Assembly (NCBI RefSeq): GCF_003731635.1
Contig: NZ_RCUA01000037.1
Location: 1-64,000, forward strand
DNA length: 64,000 bases
Source of the DNA: Marisediminitalea oceani
Lineage (GTDB): Bacteria > Pseudomonadota > Gammaproteobacteria > Enterobacterales > Alteromonadaceae
Reading direction: 5' to 3'
In this document: positions 47,029-55,804 of the stretch, in pieces
Layout of the letters: the number at the start of each line of letters is the position of its first letter
How positions within the stretch are numbered: the stretch's first letter is position 1
Position numbers and translations under genes: made by a program
The notes under the pieces: model-generated
What the model was told of the DNA's origin: nothing
Seen by the model: the letters and a program-made list of their open reading frames with translations, nothing else
Database searches by the model: none

Positions 47029-48675
47029 ATGAAGAACTTATTTGCTAATGTTCGTGGCGATATTACCGGCGGTATTACCGCCGGCGTAGTTGCACTGCCG
47101 CTGGCACTGGCTCTGGGCGTTGCGTCTGGTGTTGGTCCGATGGCAGGTATGTATGGCGCCATTGCGGTGGGCTTTTTTGCGGCACTGTTCGGTGGTACGC
47201 CATCGCAAATCTCCGGCCCGACCGGACCTATGGTGGTGGTGCTGGCCGGTTTATTTGCCAGTTTATCGGGCAACGTAGAGCTCATTTTTACTGCCGTGTT
47301 ACTGGCTGGTTTATTCCAGATTTTATTTGGTTTTCTGGGCATAGGTAACTATATCCGCCTGGTGCCCTACCCGGTTATTTCTGGCTTTATGTCGGGGATC
47401 GGGGCCATTATTATTATTCTGCAGATTGGCCGGTTACTGGGTCATGAGCCGCCAGGGGGAACTCTGGGCGCACTGGGTTATATCCCTACCGCGCTGGCCG
47501 ACATAAACTTTGCCACGCTGGCACTGGGTATTGGTACACTGGTAATTGCCTATAAATGGCCAGCCAGCCTCGGTAAGTATGTACCGGGCGCCCTGGCTGC
47601 GTTAATTATCGGTACCAATGTCAGCCTGTTCATTACCAATGTACCCATTTTAGGCGACATTCCAACCGGTCTGCCAAGCCTGCATCTGCCTACTTTTGAA
47701 AGCTCTACGCTGTTATTAGTACTTGAGGCGGCGTTTATTCTGGCCATTCTGGGCGCTATCGACAGTCTGTTAACGTCACTGGTTGCCGACAACATGACCC
47801 GTACCCGTCACGACAGCTCCAAGGAACTGATTGGTCAGGGTATTGGTAACACAGTAGCCGGTCTGATTGGTGGTATTGCCGGTGCCGGCGCCACCATGCG
47901 TACTGTGGTTAACATTCGCAGCGGCGGTAAAGAACGCTTATCAGGTATGGTTCATGCGCTGGTATTACTGGCTGTTGTGCTTGGCCTGAGCCCGCTGGCC
48001 AGTGCTATTCCGCATGCCGTACTTGCCGGTATTCTGGTAAAAGTGGGCCTGGATATTGTGGACTGGAGCTACCTGAAACGTGCTCACAGCGGTCCGCGCT
48101 GGGACTTTGCGCTGATGCTGCTGGTACTGGGTCTGACCGTATTTGTTGACCTGATCACAGCCGTAGGCGTTGGTGTGGTATTGGCTGCATTGGCTTACGT
48201 TCGTCAGATTGCCCAGCTGCAAATCGAAGAACTGAAGAAAATTCCGGATACGCTCAACGATCCTAAAGAAAACGCCCTGCTTGAAAAAGCCCAGGGCAAG
48301 GTCAGTATCTTTAGTTTTGGCGGCCCGTTAAGCTTTGGTGCGGCGGCTGATTTAGGTCACCATGTGCGCGAGTGGGTCAAGCCTGGCTCCCGGGTACTCA
48401 TTCTGGACTTCTCCAGGGTGCCCACCATGGACGTATCCGCTTCCATGGCCGTAGAGACCGTAACATCGGATGCCAAGAGTTCCGGCCGACAACTGATGGT
48501 ATGTGGCGCTTCCGATAAAATTAAAGAAGTGCTGGGTAATGTGAATGCTTCCTCTGCGGAAATTCTCACCTACCCTACCTTACTTGAAGCTCTGGAGTCG
48601 GCAGTGTCGATTATCGAGGATAGTGGAAAAAAGTCGCCGAAGCATGATGACAGCTCCACACTGTCTCATGCTTAA
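47029..48675 (+). CDS. SulP family anion transporter, probably bicarbonate, second copy
   Basis: A 548-residue inner-membrane transporter with ten or more helices and a full STAS domain at about 425-530 (VSIFSFGGPLSFGAAADLG start, ILDFSRVPTMDVSA core). It contains GVVALPLALALGVASGVGPMAGMYG (as a region, about 16-40) and ISGPTGPMVVV. It is more distant from the first SulP protein than the two anhydrases are from each other, so the two transporters may differ in affinity or ion coupling, or the pairs may have exchanged partners. A strong terminator follows. Confidence 0.88.
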   Translation: MKNLFANVRGDITGGITAGVVALPLALALGVASGVGPMAGMYGAIAVGFFAALFGGTPSQISGPTGPMVVVLAGLFASLSGNVELIFTAVLLAGLFQILFGFLGIGNYIRLVPYPVISGFMSGIGAIIIILQIGRLLGHEPPGGTLGALGYIPTALADINFATLALGIGTLVIAYKWPASLGKYVPGALAALIIGTNVSLFITNVPILGDIPTGLPSLHLPTFESSTLLLVLEAAFILAILGAIDSLLTSLVADNMTRTRHDSSKELIGQGIGNTVAGLIGGIAGAGATMRTVVNIRSGGKERLSGMVHALVLLAVVLGLSPLASAIPHAVLAGILVKVGLDIVDWSYLKRAHSGPRWDFALMLLVLGLTVFVDLITAVGVGVVLAALAYVRQIAQLQIEELKKIPDTLNDPKENALLEKAQGKVSIFSFGGPLSFGAAADLGHHVREWVKPGSRVLILDFSRVPTMDVSASMAVETVTSDAKSSGRQLMVCGASDKIKEVLGNVNASSAEILTYPTLLEALESAVSIIEDSGKKSPKHDDSSTLSHA

Positions 48676-48693
48676 CAACTAACCGATAATATA

Positions 48694-48720
48694 AAGAGCG
48701 CCAACTGGCGCTCTTTTTTT
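48694..48720 (+). terminator. terminator after the second SulP gene
   Basis: AAAGAGCGCC and GGCGCTCTTT pair around AACT and run into seven Ts. Confidence 0.95.
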
Positions 48721-48800
48721 GTGCCTGGAAAAACAGATACCCCTTTGGCGCTTAGTCGGCTACACTAATTATGAAATATACATACTAGCTGGACTTTGAA

Positions 48801-49622
48801 GTGGCTGATAATAATGGTGTTTTAGCGCGAATTCGTGACAAGTATACCGACTTGTCACCCTCTGCGCGGGCTATCGCCAATTACCTGCAACAGTTTCCGC
48901 TGACCATAATCAGCGACTCCACCGCCGAAATTGCGGCCAAAACCAATACCTCCAAAGCCACCGTTAGCAGGCTGTTTCGTCAACTCGGCTATGCATCCCA
49001 TCAGGATGCCAAACAGGACGTAGTGCTGCAGCGTGACGCCGGTATTCCGGTTAAACAAACGCTCACCCAGCATGATTATATCGCTGCCGAGCTTGGCAAC
49101 CTGCAACGTACCCTGGAGTCGATTCCGGGCGAAGAAATTAACCAAATTGCCGCCATTCTGGCCAAGGCGCCGCGGATCACGCTTATTGGCTATCGCAACA
49201 GTTATCCGGTGGCCCTGCACTGCCGCCAGCAACTCAAGCAGATCAGGCCCAATGTGCGGTTATTACCTCAGCCGGGGCAGAGTCTTAGTGAAGATTTAAT
49301 GGATCTGGCCGACGACGAAGTTATTGTGGTGTTTGGCTTTCGTCGCCGCCCACGTATTTTTGCCCGTATGATTGAAGCATTACCGGCGCAGCGCACCATT
49401 TTGCTTACTGATCCCACCGGTCAGGTTTATCAGGACCGCGTCGGCCATACCCTGGTGTGTCAGTTGGGCAACCAGTTCGCCTTTGATAGTTATGCCGCGC
49501 CCATGAGTCTGGTATCCGTAATCTGTAACCAGGCCTACACCTTACTGGGAGAGGAAGGCGATCACCGGGTGTCGACCATCAGTCAGCTCTATGCTCAGAT
49601 GGGTGAGCTTGATCCGGAATAA
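48801..49622 (+). CDS. RpiR-family transcriptional regulator
   Basis: A 273-residue regulator. The N-terminal HTH_6 domain covers about 3-77 (SPSARAIANYLQQ, STAEIAAKTNTSKATVSRLFRQLGY region) and a SIS ligand-binding domain covers about 120-250. Start is GTG 48801 with GGA upstream. In Klebsiella an RpiR-type repressor, HpxU, controls allantoate catabolism; this gene lies 3.4 kb upstream of an allantoate operon whose promoter has a palindrome of the RpiR type, so it is a candidate HpxU counterpart. The ABC and MFS genes between them weaken the link. Confidence 0.85.
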   Translation: MADNNGVLARIRDKYTDLSPSARAIANYLQQFPLTIISDSTAEIAAKTNTSKATVSRLFRQLGYASHQDAKQDVVLQRDAGIPVKQTLTQHDYIAAELGNLQRTLESIPGEEINQIAAILAKAPRITLIGYRNSYPVALHCRQQLKQIRPNVRLLPQPGQSLSEDLMDLADDEVIVVFGFRRRPRIFARMIEALPAQRTILLTDPTGQVYQDRVGHTLVCQLGNQFAFDSYAAPMSLVSVICNQAYTLLGEEGDHRVSTISQLYAQMGELDPE

Positions 49623-49727
49623 GCTGCTGTAATTCATATTCTGAAACAATCAAAAGCTTGGCGAACCTGGCCGCCAGCGTAAAATACCCGCTACTTACAG
49701 GAACTAAGTGAAAAGGACGCAATACGG

Positions 49728-50684
49728 ATGCTCAGTCAACCCAGTGAAAACGCGTTGGCGCTTAATCAGATCAGCAAAACCTATGCAGGTGAACAGGTAT
49801 TAAGTCAGCTTAACCTGGCTGTCCCTTATGGCAGCGTGTATGCGTTTTTAGGCAATAACGGCGAAGGTAAATCCACCACCATCAGAGTGCTCACTGGCCT
49901 GGAAGCGCCGGATGCTGGCAGCGTTACAATTTGCGGTGACAGCCTGTATGCTAAACGCCGCTCTTTACTGTCTCGCTCAGCCCGTTTTGTGCCAGATTAC
50001 CGCCTGTTACACCGCCTTGGCGGACTGATTGATGCGCCCAGCCTTTACCCAAACCTTACCGCCGCCGAGTTTTTATCCATTGGCTGTGGTATTAAAGGCC
50101 TGCCGGTCAGTGAGATAGACCGGGTATTGGCGGTGGTCTCCTTAACCGACGCAGCCAAACGGCTTGTCGGCCAGTTTTCGTTAGGCATGAAACAGCGGCT
50201 CGCCATCGCCCACACCTTACTGGGTGATCCTGAATTGCTTATCCTCGATGAGCCTACCAACGGCCTCGACCCCAGCGGTATTCGCGATATCCGTCAGTTG
50301 CTCAGTGAACTACCGGCCAGCACCGGCACCACGGTATTTTTCTCTACGCATAACCTCGATGAAGTGGAAAAAATGGCCACTCGCTTTGCGGTATTAAAGG
50401 ATGGCCGCATTCGTTTTGAATCAGATATCCCAAGCTGGAAAGCCGCGCAACAGTTCAATATGACACTGGAAGTGGGCGACGCTAACGCTGCTCATACGGT
50501 ACTTTTAAAACACGGTTTTCAGAGCAAGATGACTAATCCCAACACGTTACGGGTCGAGGGGCTGCCCCGTGATGAGCAACCGCGGCTACATGCCCTGTTG
50601 GTGAATGAAGGCATTGAGTTATTTCAGTCTTACCAATGTAAAACCTCGTTAGAGCAATGGTTTACCAATGAACATACCGATTAA
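49728..50684 (+). CDS. ABC exporter ATP-binding protein
   Basis: A 318-residue ATPase. Walker A GNNGEGKST (about 42-50), signature FSLGMKQR (about 146-153), Walker B LLILDEP followed by TNGLDP, and the H-loop in FSTHNLDEVE are all visible. The last 100 residues extend beyond the standard domain, as in bacitracin/lantibiotic-type exporters. It overlaps the permease gene by 17 bases. A half copy of the palindrome before the ureide operon (TGAAACAATC, about 49641-49650) lies upstream, possibly by chance. Substrate unknown. Confidence 0.88.
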   Translation: MLSQPSENALALNQISKTYAGEQVLSQLNLAVPYGSVYAFLGNNGEGKSTTIRVLTGLEAPDAGSVTICGDSLYAKRRSLLSRSARFVPDYRLLHRLGGLIDAPSLYPNLTAAEFLSIGCGIKGLPVSEIDRVLAVVSLTDAAKRLVGQFSLGMKQRLAIAHTLLGDPELLILDEPTNGLDPSGIRDIRQLLSELPASTGTTVFFSTHNLDEVEKMATRFAVLKDGRIRFESDIPSWKAAQQFNMTLEVGDANAAHTVLLKHGFQSKMTNPNTLRVEGLPRDEQPRLHALLVNEGIELFQSYQCKTSLEQWFTNEHTD

Positions 50685-51435
50685 TCCATTTCCTGGCCTG
50701 AGCCGGCTGCTGGCAGTTGAGTGTCTCAAGCTCAAGCGCACATCAACGCTGTTGATGGTATTTGCCCTGCCTCTTCTGGTGGTGCTGTTTTCCACCGGAT
50801 TAGCCGTTAAATCACAGAACCTGGCAGGCTTTGACGCCCAGGCCTGGCAACGTTGGTGGATGGGTGTCATGGCGTTATGGAGCTACTTTATGCTGCCGAT
50901 GTTTATTGCGCTCATCACCGGCGCCATTAATGGTAATGAGCACAAAAATCACGGCTGGCGCCTGATGCTGGCACTACCGGTCAACCTCTACTCACTCTAT
51001 ATTGCCAAACTACTCCTTGGCGTGCTGTTAACCGCATCAGCCCTGCTGTGGCTATGGTTGAGTGGTTTGCTTGCCACCTTACTGATGACCGCGTTGGGAG
51101 CCCCAGGGGAAACGGAATACGGCATGGTATTACTCAGCGCGATGCCAGCCCTGATGCTGACTTCCCTGCCCGTACTTATCATCCAACATGCGGTGAGCTG
51201 GCGATTTGGTAATATTATTGTACCGCTCTCGGTCGCGGTCATGGCCACTATGGGGATTGTCCAAATAGGCAGTTCAGAATACTGGGTCTGGTATCCGTGG
51301 AGCTATATGACGATGTCGGCAATGGGCGGCACCGAAGAGCTGCGGCATCATGCAGTTTGGTTATCACTGGCCGTGGCCACGGGGTTATTCTGGTTAAGCA
51401 CCTTACTGGCAGCCAGCCACAAACGCGCTGGCTAA
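50668..51435 (+). CDS. ABC-2 type permease
   Basis: A 255-residue inner-membrane protein with six hydrophobic segments, at about 25-48, 68-90, 112-140, 150-175, 183-205 and 230-248. It resembles ABC-2 permeases of the lantibiotic-immunity type. The 17-base overlap with the ATPase gene shows they act together. ATG 50668 is the first codon of the overlap. Exported compound unknown. Confidence 0.78.
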   Translation: MNIPINPFPGLSRLLAVECLKLKRTSTLLMVFALPLLVVLFSTGLAVKSQNLAGFDAQAWQRWWMGVMALWSYFMLPMFIALITGAINGNEHKNHGWRLMLALPVNLYSLYIAKLLLGVLLTASALLWLWLSGLLATLLMTALGAPGETEYGMVLLSAMPALMLTSLPVLIIQHAVSWRFGNIIVPLSVAVMATMGIVQIGSSEYWVWYPWSYMTMSAMGGTEELRHHAVWLSLAVATGLFWLSTLLAASHKRAG

Positions 51436-51474
51436 CAGGCAACTGCTCCCAATTAGCCAGGGCTAAAGCTGGTT

Positions 51475-52755
51475 TCAACCTGACGCACTGGCATCAGTCG
51501 TATCATGCTCTGGTAAATGTTCGGTGCGCGGATCAATCTCAAATGCCGCAGGCGTGGTAATACCCGCCGACGGCTGAAAAGTAGGATGCGAGTCACTGGT
51601 ATCAGGTAGCACGTGGCTACGACGGCGAACAATTACGATAACGGCAAACAATGATAAAAAGAAGGTCATGTAGGCATACAGTCCTTTTGCACCCATAATC
51701 CCCATCAGAAAAGCGGCTAATGGCCCGCCGATGGCAGAACTGATGCCATAAGTGATGAGCATTCCACTGCCGATGGGCAGAAAATCCTTGGCCGTGGCAT
51801 TGTCATTCACGTGAGCCAGACAAATGGCATAGGAGGTCATACAGGTACCGCCCCAGAGAAACGCCAGTATTGCTGCCGGCCAGCCAGCAAACCCTGACCA
51901 GTATGACGCCAGCACTATAGCCAGTGATATCAAACCGCCAGCCAGCGCGTTGTAAATTAAAATAATGCGCCGGTCGTAGCGGTCAGAAAAACGCCCTACC
52001 GGGATCTGAAAACAGGCGCCACCGAGAACGGTAGCCGACATAAACATGGCCAGTTGCGCATTACTGAAGTTGCTTTCGGCGGCAAACACCGGCCCCAGCG
52101 ACCAAAAAGCGCCCGTCACCAGGCCCAGGATCACTGCGCCAATCATGGCGATATGCGAATGCTGCCAGACTTTCTTAAAACTCACTGTTACGCTGTTGAC
52201 CTTCGCCGGTGCCAGCGACAGCGTTAGCGAAACAGGTATAATCGACAGCGCAACAAAGATTGCGGCGATGCTAAAGAGTAACGGATAACTGGCATCCGCC
52301 AAAAGGAGCAACTGTTGAGCCAGGGTAATCATCAACAGGTTAAGCATTGAGTAAAACGACAAAATCGTACCGCGATTACTTGCATCAGCGCGTTCATTAA
52401 GCCAACTCTCAATAATCATATACAGCCCGGACACACCTGCCCCCAGGGCGAAGCGCAGCGCCAGCCACAACACAAACGACTGTAACCAGGCAAACAGCAG
52501 GGTGAAAATGAGATAAGCACAGGCCAGTACCGCGAACCCGCGGATATGCCCCACCCGCTGCAGCACATGGGGCGTCGCCAGACAACCACCGATGATCCCC
52601 AGAAAATAGGCCGAGCCGGTTAAGGCGACTTCCACGGCAGTAAAACCCAGCTGATTGGCGGCCACGGGCAAGAGCGTCAACAGTAAACCATGACCCAGTA
52701 GTAACAGCGCATCAGACAACAACAGTGCAGAAATTGGCAGCAGCGAACGAACCAT
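51475..52755 (-). CDS. MFS transporter, YcaD-like
   Basis: A 426-residue transporter with twelve helices and a hydrophilic C-terminal tail of about 45 residues. Conserved features include GRFSDRYDRR (about 252-261), the loop motif between helices 8 and 9 side, and IIESWLNERADASNRG (about 112-127), typical of the YcaD group, whose substrates are unknown. It is convergent with the ABC permease gene and divergent from the ureide operon, with which it may share a regulatory region (52756-52991). Confidence 0.82.
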   Translation of the reverse strand: MVRSLLPISALLLSDALLLLGHGLLLTLLPVAANQLGFTAVEVALTGSAYFLGIIGGCLATPHVLQRVGHIRGFAVLACAYLIFTLLFAWLQSFVLWLALRFALGAGVSGLYMIIESWLNERADASNRGTILSFYSMLNLLMITLAQQLLLLADASYPLLFSIAAIFVALSIIPVSLTLSLAPAKVNSVTVSFKKVWQHSHIAMIGAVILGLVTGAFWSLGPVFAAESNFSNAQLAMFMSATVLGGACFQIPVGRFSDRYDRRIILIYNALAGGLISLAIVLASYWSGFAGWPAAILAFLWGGTCMTSYAICLAHVNDNATAKDFLPIGSGMLITYGISSAIGGPLAAFLMGIMGAKGLYAYMTFFLSLFAVIVIVRRRSHVLPDTSDSHPTFQPSAGITTPAAFEIDPRTEHLPEHDTTDASASG

Positions 52756-52925
52756 AAAGAGCAGTCACGCGGATAGAAGTAATAACTTTACGATACAGAG
52801 TGAACGTAAAATTGCCAAGGCAGTTAGCACTTTTGCCGCTGGCAAGGCGAATACCATGCCTCTAACAACTACTCAGCGCGTAAAACGCCCTGCTTTGTTA
52901 ACAAGAACAACAACAATTTAACAAA

Positions 52926-52961
52926 CGTTTCACTTGACTTATTGGTGAAACGATTGTTTCA
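52926..52961 (+). promoter_or_regulatory. palindromic operator before the ureide operon (RpiR-type candidate)
   Basis: TGAAACGATTGTTTCA (52946-52961) is a TGAAAC-N4-GTTTCA palindrome. Just upstream, CGTTTCAC (52926-52933) forms a perfect eight-base inverted repeat with GTGAAACG (52945-52952). Three half-sites in 36 bases, about 31 bases before the first gene, suggest cooperative binding of a dimeric regulator. A possible -35 TTGACT lies between them. Confidence 0.65.
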
Positions 52962-52991
52962 TAGGGCTATCCTTCTGTAACATTAAACTTC

Positions 52992-54194
52992 ATGGATCAT
53001 TTTACCGTTAGTTCGCCATTTGTCTGGCAACCAGCGCCCACTGTGGTGCCTGCTGAACAAGCCAGTACACCTGCTGCCAATGCAGATAACGATAGCGTTA
53101 AATCGTTGTCGGGCCTGCGCGTGGCAGTGAAAGACCTGTTTGCTATCAAAGGGACTGCCACCACCGCGGGTAATCCCCACTGGCTGGCCACGCACCCGGT
53201 AGCCGGGACTACTTCCAGCGCCGTGACCAAACTGGTATCAGCGGGTGCCAAAGTTGCAGGCAAGACCATTACCGACGAACTGGCTTACAGCTTAAACGGG
53301 CAAAATATCCATTACGGTACGCCGCAAAATCCACTAACGCCTGAGCGCCTGCCCGGCGGTTCATCCAGTGGCTCGGCCGTAGCAGTATCGGCCGGCCTGG
53401 CCGACATTGGTCTGGGCACCGATACCGGCGGCTCTATTCGGGTACCGGCCAGTTATAACGCACTGTACGGCATGCGCCCTACTCACGGCCGTATCAACAC
53501 CGACGGCCTGGTCGCCCTGGCGCCCGGATTCGATACCATCGGTGTGATGGCAAAAAGCCTTGAAGTGCTCGAACGCAGCATGAACTGTTTATTCGACTCG
53601 CCGGTGACAGATAACCCGGCTCTGTCGTCTTTGGTGGTGTACCAAACGGCAGTGGATAACAGTGAGCAGGCAAGCGCCGCTAATCAATGGCTTGCGTCCC
53701 TGCCAATTGCTAGCCAGACAGGTGATTTCAGTCAGCTGGAACAGCTACCGCTGGCTGAAACATTCAGAGTGTTACAGGGGCGTGAGATTTGGCAAACTCA
53801 TGGTGAGTGGATCACAAACACTCAGCCGGTCTTTGCACCGGATATTGCCGAGCGATTTAACCAAAGCGCCCAAATCAGCGACGCCGAGGTAGAACACGCA
53901 ACACACATACAACAACAGGTACGTCAGCTTTTAGCGTCATTGCTAGGCGGTAACCGCGCCATAGTGCTGCCCACCACACCGGGTTGCGCACCGCGGTTAA
54001 CAGCCAGCGCGGCCGAACTGACCGACTACCGAAAACAATTATTATCATTAACTGCCTTAGCCGGACTGGCGGGTTTACCACAACTGCATTTGCCGTTATT
54101 TCGCCTGAATGACGCACCCTGTGGCTTATCACTGATAGGCCCTGCGGGCAGTGAAACCAGCCTGTTCGCTCTGGCTCGTACCCTTACGGAATAA
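52992..54194 (+). CDS. amidase-signature hydrolase, candidate oxalurate hydrolase
   Basis: A 400-residue amidase-signature enzyme. The Ser-Ser-Lys triad is visible: Lys47 (AVKDLF), the cis-serine in GGSSSGS (about 124) and the nucleophile Ser148 in GTDTGGSIRVPA. It is the first gene of an operon that should make oxalurate (from PucG-type chemistry) and consume oxamate (HpxW), so the missing step, oxalurate to oxamate, is the natural proposal; in Klebsiella hpx clusters the amidase HpxY is found with HpxW. It is shorter than AtzE/HpxY relatives, and the small partner HpxX/AtzG is not in the operon. Other amide substrates remain possible. No clear ribosome binding site precedes ATG 52992. Confidence 0.75.
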   Translation: MDHFTVSSPFVWQPAPTVVPAEQASTPAANADNDSVKSLSGLRVAVKDLFAIKGTATTAGNPHWLATHPVAGTTSSAVTKLVSAGAKVAGKTITDELAYSLNGQNIHYGTPQNPLTPERLPGGSSSGSAVAVSAGLADIGLGTDTGGSIRVPASYNALYGMRPTHGRINTDGLVALAPGFDTIGVMAKSLEVLERSMNCLFDSPVTDNPALSSLVVYQTAVDNSEQASAANQWLASLPIASQTGDFSQLEQLPLAETFRVLQGREIWQTHGEWITNTQPVFAPDIAERFNQSAQISDAEVEHATHIQQQVRQLLASLLGGNRAIVLPTTPGCAPRLTASAAELTDYRKQLLSLTALAGLAGLPQLHLPLFRLNDAPCGLSLIGPAGSETSLFALARTLTE

Positions 54195-54205
54195 GAATAG
54201 AAAGC

Positions 54206-55804
54206 ATGACAAAACAACAACACACTGCTTTTACCGCACCACACTATGCTGCATCGACAGTAGGCAACGATATCCTGCAACGCGGCGGCACCGCCATTGA
54301 AGCCATGGTCGCCGCAGCGGCCTCTATTGCGGTGGAATACCCGCATATGAACGGCCTCGGTGGTGACGGTTTCTGGCTAATCAGTGAACCGGGCAAAGCG
54401 CCGGTGGCTATCGACGCCTGCGGCACCGCGGCCGGACTGGCCGACAGCGATTTTTATCAGGGCCTGGATGCTATCCCCTCGCGTGGAGGCAAAGCGGCGT
54501 TAACCATGGCCGGTGCTGTAGCTGGCTGGCAAAAAGCGCTGGAGATCAGTGCCAACTGGCAATCACCTATGCCGCTGCAGGACTTACTGGCCACCGCCAT
54601 CAGTCAGGCTAACTGGGGCATTGAAGTGACCCAGAGTATGTCGGATGCCAGTTTTAAAACCTTCGATGATTTAGCCGGTGATGAACACTTCAGCCAGTTT
54701 TTAATTAAGGGCAAGGCCCTTAAAAAAGGCAAAATTGTTAAACTCACTAAGCTTGCCAACACCTTACAGCGCCTGGCCGACAACGGCCTGAGTGATTTTT
54801 ATCATGGCGATATCGCCCGCGAACTGGCGGCCGATCTTGAGGCGGCAGGCTCGCCGATTCGCCTGAGCGATTTTAACCAGTACCAGGCCAAAGTCGTTAC
54901 GCCGCTGAGTGTCTCAACCTCGAAAGGCAAACTTTACAACCTGCCAGCGCCTACTCAGGGCATTGCCTCGTTAATTATTCTGGCCCTGTACGACCGCGTG
55001 GTCAGCCAGGGTAACAGCGATGTCGATATGGTTCACCTGCTGATTGAATGTACCAAACAAGCCTTTATTAAACGCAACGAATACCTTACCGATCCGGGCC
55101 GTTTAAGTGTTGAACTCGACAGCTTCCTGACCGATGAAGCACTGGATGAAATGGCCGCAGCCATAAAGCTCGACAGTGCTCTGCCCTGGCCTCAGGAAGC
55201 CAAACTGGGCGACACCATCTGGATGGGCGCCTGTGATAACCAGGGCCGCATGGTCAGCTATATCCAAAGCCTGTACTGGGAATATGGCAGCGGTGTAGTC
55301 AGCCCGCAAACCGGTATTGTGTGGAATAACCGTGGTACGTCGTTCAGCCTTACGCCCGGCCACTTACAACAACTCAAGCCAGGCTTAAAACCGTTTCATA
55401 CCTTAAACCCGGCCTTTGCCGAGCTTAATGATGGCCGGCGCATCAGCTACGGCACCATGGGCGGTGAAGGTCAGCCGCAAACTCAGGCGGCCTTGTTCAG
55501 CCGCTATGTATACCACAATCAGCCACTGGATAAATCCATTGCCCTTGGCCGCTGGTTACTGGGTCGTACCTGGGGCGACCAGTCGCATAACCTCAAAGTG
55601 GAACGCGACCTTAACGAATACGTTGGTGAAGATCTGTTGGCCCGCGGCCACGATATGGTGGTGGTAGATGCCTGCAATGAACTCATGGGCCATGCCGGCG
55701 CAGTGGTATTACACCCGGATGAGACCACCGAAGCGGCCACCGATCCGCGCAGCGATGGCAAGGCCTTCGCGCAAGCTTATACCGCAACAGGAGAAGTACA
55801 GTAA
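54206..55804 (+). CDS. hpxW: oxamate amidohydrolase HpxW-type, gamma-glutamyltransferase fold
   Basis: A 532-residue Ntn hydrolase of the gamma-glutamyltransferase family, without a signal peptide. The precursor should cleave before Thr337 in GDTIWMGACD, followed by SYIQSLYWEYGSGVV; the C-terminal half ends with DPRSDG. Klebsiella HpxW, which converts oxamate to oxalate and ammonia, is cytoplasmic and has this same GDT start of its small subunit; glutathione-type enzymes have a signal peptide. Position between an amidase and a ureidoglycine aminotransferase supports the oxamate role. It follows the amidase by 11 bases and overlaps the next gene by one base. Confidence 0.85.
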   Translation: MTKQQHTAFTAPHYAASTVGNDILQRGGTAIEAMVAAAASIAVEYPHMNGLGGDGFWLISEPGKAPVAIDACGTAAGLADSDFYQGLDAIPSRGGKAALTMAGAVAGWQKALEISANWQSPMPLQDLLATAISQANWGIEVTQSMSDASFKTFDDLAGDEHFSQFLIKGKALKKGKIVKLTKLANTLQRLADNGLSDFYHGDIARELAADLEAAGSPIRLSDFNQYQAKVVTPLSVSTSKGKLYNLPAPTQGIASLIILALYDRVVSQGNSDVDMVHLLIECTKQAFIKRNEYLTDPGRLSVELDSFLTDEALDEMAAAIKLDSALPWPQEAKLGDTIWMGACDNQGRMVSYIQSLYWEYGSGVVSPQTGIVWNNRGTSFSLTPGHLQQLKPGLKPFHTLNPAFAELNDGRRISYGTMGGEGQPQTQAALFSRYVYHNQPLDKSIALGRWLLGRTWGDQSHNLKVERDLNEYVGEDLLARGHDMVVVDACNELMGHAGAVVLHPDETTEAATDPRSDGKAFAQAYTATGEVQ

